The notes under the pieces: model-generated
Told to the model about the DNA's origin: nothing
The model's database searches: none
What the model saw: only the letters and a program-made list of their open reading frames with translations
Made by a program: the position numbers and the translations under genes
NCBI RefSeq assembly: GCF_009846865.1
Contig: NZ_WUWN01000006.1
Location: 80,835-144,834 of the forward strand
DNA length: 64,000 nucleotides
Source: Puerhibacterium puerhi
Lineage (GTDB): Bacteria; Actinomycetota; Actinomycetes; Actinomycetales; Cellulomonadaceae
Direction of reading: 5' to 3'
Shown: piece by piece, positions 1 to 8,698 of the stretch
Numbering within the stretch: position 1 is the first letter of the stretch
Layout of the letters: every line of letters starts with the position of its first letter

Positions 1-580
1 GGACGACCCGGCCGGGCTCGCCCTCGCCGCGGCCGAGCACCACGAGCGCGAGCACGACGACCGTCACCAGGCCGCCGACCTCGATGATCGTCATGGCCAC
101 GTTGGCGCCGAGGGACTCGCGGATGCCGCGCATGTTCAGCGCCGCGACGGCGGCGAGGAACAGCACCGCCACCAGGCGCTCGGGCGCCTCGACGAACGCC
201 CCGAAGTAGTCCCCGGCGAACGCCACCGACAGGCCGGCCGCGCTGGTGACGCCCGCGGCGAGCATGGAGAAGCCGACCAGGAACGAGATCGCCGGCTGCT
301 TGAACGCCCGCTCGGCGAAGACGGCGGCGCCGCCCGCCTTGGGGTACTTGGTGATCAGCTCGGCGTAGGAGCCGGCGGTCAGCAGCGCCAGGCCCAGCGC
401 CACGAGCAGCGGCAGCCACACGGCGCCGCCCACCTCCCCGGCCATCGCGCCCACCAGCGCGTACACACCCGCGCCGAGCACGTCGCCGAGGATGAACAGG
501 TACAGCAGCTTGCCGCTGACCGAGCGCGAGAGCCTGGTCTCGGGGTCGGTCGCGCTCTGCGGGGCGGCGTCGGTGGTCAT
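1..580 (-). CDS. APC-family amino acid permease, N-terminal part (runs off the left edge)
   Basis: The first ~193 codons of a membrane transporter read leftwards from an ATG at 580 and continue past base 1. The start reads MTTDAAPQSATDPETRLSRS, followed by hydrophobic segments at about residues 24-45 and 55-72 and the stretch YPKAGGAAVFAERAF, typical of APC-superfamily amino acid/cation permeases. The segment near residue 30 (LGDVLGAGVYALVG) matches the unwound TM1 substrate site with its Gly-rich GAG motif. It is divergent from the kinase-like gene at 672 with only ~90 bases between them. Membership in the APC superfamily is well supported; the substrate is not known. The C-terminal half is outside the window. 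Confidence 0.85.
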   Translation of the reverse strand, partial: MTTDAAPQSATDPETRLSRSVSGKLLYLFILGDVLGAGVYALVGAMAGEVGGAVWLPLLVALGLALLTAGSYAELITKYPKAGGAAVFAERAFKQPAISFLVGFSMLAAGVTSAAGLSVAFAGDYFGAFVEAPERLVAVLFLAAVAALNMRGIRESLGANVAMTIIEVGGLVTVVVLALVVLGRGEGEPGRVV

Positions 581-671
581 GCGGGGGAGGGTGGCACGGC
601 CCGGGCCCGCTCGCAGGACCACCGCCGCGGAGGAAGAGGAACGGGAGCGGGGCGCGTGGCAGCATGGCCCG

Positions 672-1292
672 GTGCGTGTGGAGCCCGTGTCGTTCGACGC
701 CGTGGTGGCGCACGTGGTCGCGCTGGTCACCGACCGGCCCCGCGGGCGGGCGGTGCGCGTGCTGGTGGACGGCCACCCCTCGACCCGGCCCGAGGCGCTC
801 GCGGACGCCCTGGTCGAGCCGCTGCGGGCGGCCGGCCGGCCCGTCGCCCGCGTCCGGGTGCGCGACTTCCTGCGGGCGGCGTCGCTGCGGCTCGAGCACG
901 GTCGGCGCGACCCCGACTCGCTGCTGGACGCCTGGATCGACGTCGGCGGCCTCAACCGCGAGGTGCTCGGCTCCGTCGTCGAGCGGGGCCGCTACCTGCC
1001 CACGCTGCGCGACCCTGTCACCGACCGCTCCACCCGCGCGCCGTACGCCGACGCCCCGCCGGGCACCGTCGTCGTGCTCGACGGGACGCTCGCGATGGGC
1101 CGGGGCCTGGACGTCGACCTCACCGTGCACCTCGCGCTGCGCACGCCCACCGAGACGCGCAACACTCCGCTCGACGACGCGTGGCAGCTCGCCGCGTACG
1201 ACCGCTACCGGCGTGAGGTGCAGCCGGAGCGGCGGGCCGACGTCGTCGTGCGCGCCGACGACCCGCGGCACCCGGCGCTGGTGCGGCGCTGA
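672..1292 (+). CDS. Uridine-kinase-like P-loop family protein
   Basis: A 206-residue soluble protein related to the actinobacterial uridine kinase-like / nucleoside kinase family. I chose the GTG at 672 because recognisable homology begins at VRVEPVSFDAVV; an open frame continues upstream from 492 but overlaps the divergent permease and looks non-coding. The region where a Walker A loop is expected reads VDGHPSTRPEALADAL, which lacks the GKT/S residues, so ATP binding by a normal P-loop is doubtful. The conserved family blocks RDFLRAASLRLEHGRRDPDS and VVVLDGTLAMGRGLDVDLTV are present. Kinase activity is an inference from family naming only. It stands alone, facing the degraded genes that follow. 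Confidence 0.7.
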   Translation: MRVEPVSFDAVVAHVVALVTDRPRGRAVRVLVDGHPSTRPEALADALVEPLRAAGRPVARVRVRDFLRAASLRLEHGRRDPDSLLDAWIDVGGLNREVLGSVVERGRYLPTLRDPVTDRSTRAPYADAPPGTVVVLDGTLAMGRGLDVDLTVHLALRTPTETRNTPLDDAWQLAAYDRYRREVQPERRADVVVRADDPRHPALVRR

Positions 1293-1654
1293 GCCGCGCC
1301 GTCCGGCGCGATCACCGGTGCCTCGTGCGCTTCGCCTTCCGGGTGCAGCGCTGCGAACCCCACCACGATCCAGATCGGGTACCACCAGCGGCCGGTGCGC
1401 TCGACGGCCTGACGATCGCCGGGCGAGGCGCATGCATCTCCACGGCGGCGACGCGGATGCGCTCGACCGCCTCCCGGGCCTGTTGCTCCGTCACGTCGGG
1501 GTTCCGGATGAACAGGAGGTCCTTCCGGGGGCCGTCCAGGGTCCACTCGAGACGGGGGCGCTGGCCTTCGTGGTCACTCGCTCTCCATCGTGATCCTGGC
1601 CTCACGTTCCGCGCGCAGCCTCTTGACCCGCTCCAGCCGCTGCTGCGGGGTCAT
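1205..1654 (-). pseudogene. Small single-TM protein gene, disrupted by two frame changes
   Basis: Three open stretches in two frames together give one sensible protein. It begins at an ATG (1654) overlapping the stop of the upstream gene with MTPQQRLERVKRLRAEREAR, then stops in that frame at 1574. The next stretch (about 1600-1430) reads RPRLEWTLDGPRKDLLFIRN and on to EQQAREAVERIRVAAVEMH in a second frame with strong G/C third positions. The last stretch (about 1425-1290) returns to the first frame with TGRWWYPIWIVVGFAALHPE, which looks like one membrane helix. The two shifts are about one extra base near 1575-1610 and one missing base (or two extra) near 1412-1430. Either this is a decaying gene or the sequence carries indel errors. 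The exact 3' end is uncertain. No function recognised. Confidence 0.55.
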
Positions 1655-2497
1655 CTCCTCCGGCTGCCCGTGACCTCGTCCCTGGTCCGGTGCCGCTCCC
1701 GGTCCGCCGCCACCTCCTCCGGCGTGGGGTCGTACCGCCTCCGCCAGTCCCGGCGGACGATGACCACGGACACTGCGGCCAGCGCCACGGCGCCCACGGC
1801 AGAGGCGACCCGGGGCGGGGGTGAGCAGGTCCACCGCCAGAACGCCCAGCAGCAGCCCCATCCCTGCGGGCATCATCCCCAGGATCATCCGGCCGCTGGG
1901 CTGCCACCGGTACCAGTAGAACCGCATCACCAGCCTGGTGAACCGCGTCTCGTAGGTGGGGATGGCGGACAGCGCCACGCTGGTGGTGGGCGGGCCGAAG
2001 GTGCTGCCCGGCGCCGCGTAGGTGGTGTAGGTCAGGCGGTCCCCGCTGTACCGGGGGTTGAGGGAGCGGAAGAACGCCAGCCCGTACAGCAGGATCATCG
2101 GGTAGATGGCGAAGGCGATCATCCCCAGGAACCCCAGCCCCAGCAGCGGCCCCATCATCACCACCATCCCGACGATGCTGGTGGTGCGGTGCTCCGGGTC
2201 CATGCCCAGGAGCTCCTCCCACCAGTAGAGGTGCTGCGCCTCCACCGGCTCCCACGCCGCGAACAGGTGGGACATGACGTACGCCGAGGGGACGAGCCCG
2301 TACCCCAGCACGAAGGGGAACACCGCGATGGCCATCCACAGCACCGTCATCAGCAGGTACCCCACCGGCCGGAGCACCAGCGCCGTCGGCGTCGGCCTCC
2401 TGGCCTCCGGAGCGTCCGGGCTCCTGGTCGCGCCCCGTCCGGCGCCCCCCTGCGTGTCGATGCTCACCTGTTCCCCCGTCCGCCGAGCGGTGCTCAT
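1651..2497 (-). pseudogene. Multi-pass membrane protein gene with an internal frameshift
   Basis: The first ~230 codons from ATG 2497 encode a membrane protein with about four helices (for example LLMTVLWMAIAVFPFVLGYG and GMVVMMGPLLGLGFLGMIAF) and Trp/Tyr-rich loops. Near 1809-1815 the coding signal moves to another frame, continuing with VASAVGAVALAAVSVVIVRR (a further helix) and DWRRRYDPTPEEVAADRERH before TGA at 1651-1653. A single extra base in a CCCGGGG run explains the shift. The stop overlaps the ATG of the next disrupted gene, so the pair was an operon. I do not recognise the family. A shorter start (GTG, VSIDTQGG) is possible. Confidence 0.55.
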
Positions 2498-2533
2498 CCG
2501 AGCGCATCCCGCGCCCCGACGGCGTGGGTAGCG

Positions 2534-3394
2534 TCAGGCGTCGGCGGCTGGTAGCTCCGGCACGACGGCGGCGGCGATGTCCTGGTCGCCGCGCCCGGCG
2601 GCCTGGGCCGCCTCGAGCGTGCCCAGCAGCGCCTCGACGGCGGGCAGCGACGTCCCGGCGGCGGCGAGCATCAGGCGGGCGTCCTTGGCCAGCAGGTCCA
2701 CCGAGAACTGGGTGTCCTCGAACGTGCCGTCGAGGATGACGTCGCGCTTCATCCCGGCGATGAAGCCGAGGCCGGTGGAGCCGAGCATCGCCAGGGCGTC
2801 GGCCGGCGCGGTGCCCTGCGAGCGCGCCAGCCGCAGCGCCTCGACCAGGCCCTGGACGCTGACGCCGAGGGCCAGGTTGGCCAGCAGCTTGCCGACGGCG
2901 GCGTCCTGCGGGCGCGGCACCACGCGCAGGCGCTCGGGGTCGGCCCACAGCCGCGCGAGCGGCAGCACCTCCTGGACCGCCGCCTCCTCGCCGCCGAGGT
3001 AGACGCCGAGCTTCCCGGCGCGCGCCGGGGCCAGCGTGCCGACCACGGGGCCGTGGACGTACCGGACGTCGTGCTCGGCGGCCCAGCGGGCGTAGCGGGC
3101 CGCGTCCTCCGGGCCCACCGTCGTCACGTCGAGCCACACGGTGCCGGGGTCGAGCACGCCGCCGTCGAGCACCGTCTCCTGGACGGCGTCGGGCCCGAAC
3201 AGGACCGTCATGACGACGGGCCTGCCCGCGGCTGCCTCGCGCGCGGTCGCGGCGCGCTCGGCGCCGGCCGCCACCGTGCGGTCGGCCCCGGCGGGCGTGC
3301 GGTTCCAGGCGGTGACGCGGTGGCCCGCCCGCAGCAGGTGGACGGCGAGCTCGTGGCCCATCCGCCCGGTCCCGAGCAGCGCGACGTCGGTCAT
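2534..3394 (-). CDS. NAD(P)-binding oxidoreductase, 3-hydroxyisobutyrate dehydrogenase-like
   Basis: A 286-residue protein of the beta-hydroxyacid dehydrogenase family. The N-terminal Rossmann fold has the dinucleotide motif ALLGTGRMGHELAVHLL at residues 5-21, and WNRTP follows at the position that usually selects NADP over NAD. The C-terminal all-helical domain holds AVGKLLANLALGVSVQGLVE, where the lysine matches the family's catalytic Lys and the Asn the substrate-site Asn. Relatives include imine reductases, glyoxylate reductases and hydroxyisobutyrate dehydrogenases, so the substrate cannot be named. It is divergent from the sulfur operon, and a partial copy of that operon's operator lies about 90-105 bases upstream of its start, so shared control is possible. 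Confidence 0.85.
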   Translation of the reverse strand: MTDVALLGTGRMGHELAVHLLRAGHRVTAWNRTPAGADRTVAAGAERAATAREAAAGRPVVMTVLFGPDAVQETVLDGGVLDPGTVWLDVTTVGPEDAARYARWAAEHDVRYVHGPVVGTLAPARAGKLGVYLGGEEAAVQEVLPLARLWADPERLRVVPRPQDAAVGKLLANLALGVSVQGLVEALRLARSQGTAPADALAMLGSTGLGFIAGMKRDVILDGTFEDTQFSVDLLAKDARLMLAAAGTSLPAVEALLGTLEAAQAAGRGDQDIAAAVVPELPAADA

Positions 3395-3481
3395 GGGGGT
3401 CCTCCTCAGGGATGCGGTGCTGTCCGAGTCTCTCGCGGGTGCGCGGCGCGCGCGTCCGAGATGGCGGGGCCCGGTGGCAGG

Positions 3482-3495
3482 TGTCTCACGATACG
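3482..3495. promoter_or_regulatory. Partial copy of the sulfur-operon operator
   Basis: TGTCTCACGATACG matches the perfect palindrome at 3577-3595 at 13 of 14 positions but its right arm is degenerate (GTC in place of AGACA). The two sites lie 95 bases apart in the divergent intergenic region between the dehydrogenase gene and the sulfur operon. That a regulator binds here is inferred only from this similarity. Confidence 0.4.
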
Positions 3496-3576
3496 GTCGG
3501 TTCCGGTGTCCGCATCGCGGGACGCCGCTGGCGCTCTCGCCGCCCGCTCCCTAGCGTTCGTTCCGAGTGGTGGACA

Positions 3577-3595
3577 TGTCTCGCGATACGAGACA
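3577..3595. promoter_or_regulatory. Perfect palindrome, likely operator of the sulfur operon
   Basis: TGTCTCGCGATACGAGACA has two perfect 7-base arms (TGTCTCG / CGAGACA) around a 5-base centre. It sits 78 bases before the leader peptide start and about 310 bases before the ABC ATPase start. The length and symmetry suit a dimeric helix-turn-helix regulator. No regulator gene is adjacent, so the protein that binds is unknown. Confidence 0.6.
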
Positions 3596-3672
3596 AACGC
3601 CCGCCCACGCCGCCCGGCGACCGCCGTGCGGCCCAGCCCGCCGACCGGCGCCCGCCCGGAGAGGAGACCGCC

Positions 3673-3768
3673 ATGACCGCCGTCGCCCTCCCCGTGCACC
3701 TCGCCCCGCGCACGCTGTGCCGTGCCGCCGTGCGCCGCTGTCGAATGCGGAGCCGCACCGGCGTGTGA
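3673..3768 (+). CDS. Cysteine-containing leader peptide upstream of the sulfur importer operon
   Basis: A 31-codon frame beginning ATG with an excellent ribosome binding site (GGAGAGGAG, the AGGAG core ending 6 bases before the start). It reads [20 protein letters not shown] and ends with an Arg-rich tail containing a second cysteine (Cys16 and Cys23). Short Cys-containing upstream frames before sulfate, sulfonate and cysteine genes are known in actinobacteria, where their translation senses cysteine supply and controls downstream expression. Position, start signal and cysteines all fit that role here. A gap of 136 bases separates its stop from the ATPase start. It would be missed by length filters. 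Function as an attenuator is inferred. Confidence 0.65.
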   Translation: MTAVALPVHLAPRTLCRAAVRRCRMRSRTGV

Positions 3769-3904
3769 CCGCGCTCGCCGCGGACCGGGACCTCCCGGAG
3801 CTCGCACCCGGTGCACCGCAGGCCCGCGCGGCCGCCGGAGAGTCCGGCGGGTCGCGCGCGGCCCGACCACGATGCCGACCTCGACGCCGACCCAGGACGC
3901 CACC

Positions 3905-4792
3905 ATGACCTCCACGCTCACGAGCCCCGCCGCCGGCACCGCGCGCCCCGCCGCGCCGGGCCGCCGCGGCGCCCACGCCGTCGCGCTGCGGTCCGTGGCG
4001 CGCACCTTCGACACCCCCGCCGGGCCGCGCGAGGTGCTGCGCGGCGTCGACGTCGAGCTGCGCGCGGGCGAGATCGTCGCGATCGTCGGCCCGTCCGGGT
4101 GCGGCAAGTCGACGCTGCTGCGCCAGGTCAGCGGCCTGGACACCCCGACGTCGGGCAGCATCCTGCTCGACGGCGCGGGCGTCACCGCCGCGGACCCGCG
4201 CACCGCCGTCGCGTTCCAGGAGCCGCGCCTGCTGCCGTGGCGCACGCTGGCACAGAACGTGGCGCTCGGCCTGCCGCGCGGCACCGCCAGGCGCGCCGGC
4301 CGCGAGCGCGTGGCCGAGCTGCTGCGCCTCGTGGGCCTCGAGCAGGCCGCCGACCTGCGCCCGCGCCAGGTCTCCGGCGGCATGGCCCAGCGCGCCTCGC
4401 TCGCCCGGGCGCTGGCGCGCAACCCCGGCGTGCTGCTGCTCGACGAGCCGTTCGGCGCGCTCGACGCGCTGACCCGCCTGCGCATGCAGGACCTGCTGCT
4501 CGACGTGCACGCCGCCCAGCCCACGACCGTGCTGCTCGTGACGCACGACGTCGAGGAGGCGCTCTACCTGGCCGACCGCGTGCTGCTGCTCCGCTCGCTC
4601 GGCGGCGGCTCCGCGGACGCCGCCGCCCCGAGCGTCGCGCGCGTCGTCGAGGTGCCCGGCGCCCGCCCGCGCGACCGCGCCGACCGCACGCTCGCCGAGC
4701 TGCGCGTGGAGCTGCTGGCGGGCCTCGGCGTCGACGCCCACCACGGAACCACCCCCGACCCGTCCCCGCTCGCCCCCACCCAGGAGTCCTGA
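3905..4792 (+). CDS. ssuB: Sulfonate/nitrate-type ABC transporter ATP-binding protein
   Basis: A 295-residue ATPase that powers import by the permease two genes downstream. Visible motifs: Walker [10 protein letters not shown] at about residues 62-70, Q-loop [13 protein letters not shown], signature [15 protein letters not shown], Walker [12 protein letters not shown] and the switch histidine in [16 protein letters not shown]. The QEPRLLPW string is typical of the SsuB/TauB/NrtD branch. I chose ATG 3905 because AGGA lies 7 bases before it; ATG 3872 in the same frame is possible but has no close ribosome site. Its stop overlaps the next start by one base. Sulfonate rather than nitrate or pyrimidine substrate is inferred from the downstream metY gene. 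Confidence 0.85.
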   Translation: MTSTLTSPAAGTARPAAPGRRGAHAVALRSVARTFDTPAGPREVLRGVDVELRAGEIVAIVGPSGCGKSTLLRQVSGLDTPTSGSILLDGAGVTAADPRTAVAFQEPRLLPWRTLAQNVALGLPRGTARRAGRERVAELLRLVGLEQAADLRPRQVSGGMAQRASLARALARNPGVLLLDEPFGALDALTRLRMQDLLLDVHAAQPTTVLLVTHDVEEALYLADRVLLLRSLGGGSADAAAPSVARVVEVPGARPRDRADRTLAELRVELLAGLGVDAHHGTTPDPSPLAPTQES

Positions 4793-5826
4793 TGCGCATC
4801 CGCACCGCCCGCCTCGCCACCGTCACCTCGGCCCTCGCCGCCGCGACCCTGATGGCGACCGCCGGCTGCGTCGCCGGCGAGGGGTCCGCGGCCGCGGCCG
4901 GCGGCGACTCCTCGGCCGGCTCGCAGTGGAGCACCGACACGCTGAACATCGACTTCGCCACCTACAACCCGCTGAGCCTGGTCGTGCGCGACCAGGGGCT
5001 CATCGAGAAGGAGCTCGGCGACTCGGTCGAGGTGAACTGGCTGCAGTCCGCGGGCTCGAACAAGGCGAACGAGGCGCTGCGCGCCGGCGCCGTCGACGTC
5101 GGCTCCACCGCCGGCTCGGCCGCGCTGCTGGCCCGCGCCAACGGCTCGCCCATCAAGACGATCGACGTGTACAGCCAGCCGGAGTGGTCGGCGATCGTCG
5201 TCGGCCCGGACTCCGGCATCACGTCCGTCGCGGACCTCGAGGGGAAGTCGGTCGCCGCCACCAAGGGCACCGACCCGTACTTCTTCCTGCTGCAGGCCCT
5301 CGAGGCGAACGGCGTCGACCCGGCGGACGTCGAGGTGCAGAACCTCCAGCACGCCGACGGCCGCACGGCCCTCGACAACGGCTCGGTGGACGCCTGGTCG
5401 GGCCTCGACCCGATCATGGCCGCCGCCGAGGCCGAGTCCGGCGACAAGCTGCTGTACCGGAACGTCGACTTCAACACCTACGGCTTCCTCAACGCGACGG
5501 AGGAGTTCGTCACCGACCACCCGGACGTCGCGCAGGTCGTCGTCGACGCCTACGAGGAGGCCCGCGCCTGGGCGCAGGAGCACCCGGACGAGGTCTCGGC
5601 GCTGCTCGCCGACGTCGCGGGCATCGACCCGCAGGTCGCCACCACGGTGATCGAGGAGCGCAGCAACCTCGACGTCGACCCGGTGCCGGGCGACGCGCAG
5701 CGCGAGGTGCTCGAGAAGGTCGGCCCGATCCTCGTGGCCAACGGCGACGTGCCGAACCAGCAGCAGGTCGACGACGCGCTCGACTCGCTGTTCGACACCC
5801 AGTTCGTCGAGAAGGCGACGGAGTGA
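4792..5826 (+). CDS. ssuA: Sulfonate-type ABC transporter substrate-binding lipoprotein
   Basis: A 344-residue exported protein that captures the substrate for the importer. The N-terminus has a positively charged start, a hydrophobic stretch and a lipobox-like ATAGC, so Cys at about residue 23 is probably lipidated. The mature part is an NMT1/SsuA-type periplasmic-binding fold: NPLSLVVRDQGLIEKEL, GAVDVGSTAGSAALLARANG, then the typical LEGKSVAATKGTDPYFFLLQ and WSGLDPIMAAAE. AGGAG lies 5 bases before the ATG, which overlaps the ATPase stop by one base. Aliphatic sulfonates are likely ligands by context, but no monooxygenase (SsuD/TauD) is encoded here, so another organosulfur compound cannot be excluded. 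Confidence 0.88.
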   Translation: MRIRTARLATVTSALAAATLMATAGCVAGEGSAAAAGGDSSAGSQWSTDTLNIDFATYNPLSLVVRDQGLIEKELGDSVEVNWLQSAGSNKANEALRAGAVDVGSTAGSAALLARANGSPIKTIDVYSQPEWSAIVVGPDSGITSVADLEGKSVAATKGTDPYFFLLQALEANGVDPADVEVQNLQHADGRTALDNGSVDAWSGLDPIMAAAEAESGDKLLYRNVDFNTYGFLNATEEFVTDHPDVAQVVVDAYEEARAWAQEHPDEVSALLADVAGIDPQVATTVIEERSNLDVDPVPGDAQREVLEKVGPILVANGDVPNQQQVDDALDSLFDTQFVEKATE

Positions 5827-6665
5827 TGGCGGCGCGGCACATCCCGGGCGACCGGGCGGTCGCGCCGTCCGCGGCCGGCACGACGGCGGCGGGCGGGCGC
5901 CCGGCGTTCTGGTCGCGGCGGCCCGTGGTCGTCGTCGGCGGGCTCCTGGTGCCCGTGCTGCTGCTGGCCGTGTGGCAGGGGGTCACGGCGGCGGGACTCG
6001 TGCCCGCCTACCAGCTGCCCGGGCCGGTGGCCGTGTGGGACGCCGCCGTCGACCTGGTGCGGCGCGGCGAGCTCGGCCACCACGTGGCGATCTCCACCCA
6101 GCGCGTGCTGGTCGGCTTCGCGATCGGCGCGGTCGCCGGCCTGGCCGTGGCGGCCGTCGTCGGCCTCTCGCGGGCGGGCGACGTGCTGCTGAGCCCCATG
6201 CTCGCCGCCGTGCGCGCAGTGCCGTCGCTGGCGTGGGTGCCCCTGCTGCTGCTGTGGCTCAAGATGGGCGAGGAGTCCAAGGTCACGCTGATCGCCATCG
6301 GCGCGTTCTTCCCCGTCTACACGACGGTGGCCGCCGCGCTGCGGCACGTGGACCCCCACCTGGTCGAGGCCGGCCGGTCGTTCGGCCTGCGCGGCTGGTC
6401 GCTGTTCAGGACGGTGCAGCTGCCCGCGGTGCTGCCCTCGCTGGTGTCCGGCCTGCGGCTGGCGCTGGCCCAGGCGTGGCTGTTCCTCGTGGCCGCCGAG
6501 CTCATCGCCTCCTCGATGGGCCTGGGCTACCTGCTCACGGACTCCCAGCAGAACGGGCGCGTGGACCGGATCCTGCTGGCCATCGTGCTGCTGGCGCTGC
6601 TGGGCACGATCACCAACGCCCTCGTGGGCGTGGTGGAGAAGCGACTGCTGAAGAGGTGGGCATGA
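5826..6665 (+). CDS. ssuC: Sulfonate-type ABC transporter permease
   Basis: A 279-residue inner-membrane protein with about six helices, forming the channel with the ATPase encoded two genes earlier. After a ~35-residue cytoplasmic tail the first helix is VVVVGGLLVPVLLLAVW. The binding-protein-dependent permease EAA loop, which contacts the ATPase, is seen as EAGRSFGLRGWSLFRTVQLP. The start ATG overlaps the lipoprotein stop by one base, and its own stop overlaps the acetyl-CoA synthetase start by four (ATGA), indicating translational coupling. Confidence 0.88.
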   Translation: MAARHIPGDRAVAPSAAGTTAAGGRPAFWSRRPVVVVGGLLVPVLLLAVWQGVTAAGLVPAYQLPGPVAVWDAAVDLVRRGELGHHVAISTQRVLVGFAIGAVAGLAVAAVVGLSRAGDVLLSPMLAAVRAVPSLAWVPLLLLWLKMGEESKVTLIAIGAFFPVYTTVAAALRHVDPHLVEAGRSFGLRGWSLFRTVQLPAVLPSLVSGLRLALAQAWLFLVAAELIASSMGLGYLLTDSQQNGRVDRILLAIVLLALLGTITNALVGVVEKRLLKRWA

Positions 6666-8698
6666 CGACGACGGACACGACCGCGACCGGCACCGAGGCG
6701 GAGGCCCGCCTCGTCGAGAACCGCGTCTACCCGCCGTCGGGCGCCTTCGCCGCCCAGGCGAACGTCGGGCCGGACGTCTACGCCCGCGCCGCGGCCGACC
6801 CGGTCGCCTTCTGGGAGGAGGCCGCCCGCCGCCTCGACTGGGCGCAGGAGTGGCACACCGCCCACGAGTGGGCACCGCCCGTGGTCGACCCGGCGACCGG
6901 CGAGCTCAGCGTGCCCGAGGCCCGCTGGTTCGTGGGCGGACGGCTCAACGTCGCGGTCAACTGCGTGGACCGGCACGTGGCCGCCGGCCGCGGCGCCAAG
7001 GTCGCCCTGCACTTCGAGGGCGAGCCCGGCGACCGCGTCAGCGTCACCTACGCCGACCTGCAGCGCCGCGTCGCCCAGGCCGCCCACGCCCTCACGGCGC
7101 TCGGCGTCGGGCCCGGCGACCGCGTGGTCGTCTACCTGCCGGTGCTGGTGGAGACCGTGGTGATCGCGCTGGCGTGCGCCCGCGTCGGCGCCGTCCACAG
7201 CCTGGTGTTCGGCGGCTTCTCCGCCGAGGCCGTGCGGTTCCGCCTCGAGGACACCGGGGCCAAGCTGCTGGTCACCACCGACGGCCAGTACCGCCGCGGC
7301 AAGGCCGTGGAGGTCAAGTCGGCCGCCGACGCCGCCGCCGCGGGCCTGGAGCACCTCGAGCACGTGCTCGTGCTGCGCCGCACCGGCGACGACACCCCGG
7401 ACGTGCCGTGGACGCAGGGGCGCGACGTGTGGTGGCACGACGTCGTCGACACCCAGCCCGAGACCCACGAGCCGGAGTTCTTCGACGCCGAGCACCCGCT
7501 GTTCGTCATCTACACCTCCGGCACCACCGGCAAGCCCAAGGGCCTGGTGCACACCAGCGGCGGCTACCTGACGCACGCCAGCTGGGCGCACTGGGCGCAC
7601 TTCGACGCCAAGCCGGACGACGTGCACTGGTGCACCGCCGACCTCGCGTGGGTCACCGCCCACACCTACGAGATCTACGGGCCGCTCTCGAACGGCCTGA
7701 CCCAGGTCATCTACGAGGGCACCCCGGACACCCCGCACCGCGAGCGGCACCTGGAGATCATCGAGCGCTACGGCGTCACGGTGTACTACACGGCGCCCAC
7801 CCTGATCCGCACGTTCATGACCTGGTTCGGCGACACGCTGCCCGCGGGCCACGACCTGTCGACGGTGCGGCTGCTGGGCACCGTCGGCGAGGCGATCAAC
7901 CCCGAGGCGTGGGTGTGGTTCCGGCGGAACTTCGGGCGCGACGAGACCCCCGTCGTGGACACGTGGTGGCAGTCGGAGACCGGCGCCGCGATGATCGTGC
8001 CGCTGCCGGGCGTCACGCCGCTCAAGCCCGGCTCCGCCACCGTGGCGCTGCCCGGCGTCGACGTGGCCGTGGTGGACGACGACGGCGTGCCCGTGGGCCC
8101 CGGCCGCTCCGGCACGCTCGTGGTGCGCCGCCCGTGGCCGGGCATGGCCCGCACCGTGTGGGGGAACCCGGAGCGCTACCGCGACTCGTACTGGGCCAAG
8201 TACGCCGGCAAGGGCGAGCACGGCGCGTACTACGTGGCCGGCGACGGCGCCACGGTGGACGACGACGGCTACGTGTGGGTGCTGGGGCGCCTCGACGACG
8301 TCGTCAACGTCTCGGGGCACCGCCTGTCCACCATCGAGATCGAGTCCGCGCTCGTGGCCCACCCGGGCGTCGGGGAGGCCGGCGTCACCGGCGTCACCGA
8401 CCCGGTGACCGGGCAGGCCGTGGCGGCGTTCGTCGTCCCCGCGCGCGAGCCCGCGCCGTCGGCCGACGAGCTGCGCGCCCAGGTGGCGCGCGAGATCGGA
8501 CCGGTCGCCAAGCCGCGGCACGTCGTCGTCGTGCCCGAGCTGCCCAAGACCCGCAGCGGCAAGATCCTGCGCCGCCTGCTCGCCCAGCTGTGGGATGGTC
8601 AGGAGCTGGGCGACACGACGTCGTTGCAGAACCCGTGGGCGGTGGACCAGGTCCGCCAGGCGGTCGCGGCCGCCCGCACCCCGAAGGAGAACCGATGA
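6662..8698 (+). CDS. acs: Acetyl-CoA synthetase
   Basis: A 678-residue AMP-forming ligase that converts acetate, ATP and CoA to acetyl-CoA. Motifs: adenylation loop YTSGTTGKPKGLVH at about residues 284-297, VDTWWQSETGA (the second Trp of the pair closes the acyl pocket in acetate-specific enzymes), hinge region VLGRLDDVVNVSGHR, and C-terminal PKTRSGKILRRLL with the catalytic, acetylation-regulated lysine. The length is slightly more than the ~650 usual. It lies inside a sulfur operon directly before O-acetylhomoserine sulfhydrylase; that enzyme releases acetate, so this ligase may recycle it to acetyl-CoA for homoserine acetylation. That coupling is inference from gene order. Confidence 0.92.
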   Translation: MTTTDTTATGTEAEARLVENRVYPPSGAFAAQANVGPDVYARAAADPVAFWEEAARRLDWAQEWHTAHEWAPPVVDPATGELSVPEARWFVGGRLNVAVNCVDRHVAAGRGAKVALHFEGEPGDRVSVTYADLQRRVAQAAHALTALGVGPGDRVVVYLPVLVETVVIALACARVGAVHSLVFGGFSAEAVRFRLEDTGAKLLVTTDGQYRRGKAVEVKSAADAAAAGLEHLEHVLVLRRTGDDTPDVPWTQGRDVWWHDVVDTQPETHEPEFFDAEHPLFVIYTSGTTGKPKGLVHTSGGYLTHASWAHWAHFDAKPDDVHWCTADLAWVTAHTYEIYGPLSNGLTQVIYEGTPDTPHRERHLEIIERYGVTVYYTAPTLIRTFMTWFGDTLPAGHDLSTVRLLGTVGEAINPEAWVWFRRNFGRDETPVVDTWWQSETGAAMIVPLPGVTPLKPGSATVALPGVDVAVVDDDGVPVGPGRSGTLVVRRPWPGMARTVWGNPERYRDSYWAKYAGKGEHGAYYVAGDGATVDDDGYVWVLGRLDDVVNVSGHRLSTIEIESALVAHPGVGEAGVTGVTDPVTGQAVAAFVVPAREPAPSADELRAQVAREIGPVAKPRHVVVVPELPKTRSGKILRRLLAQLWDGQELGDTTSLQNPWAVDQVRQAVAAARTPKENR

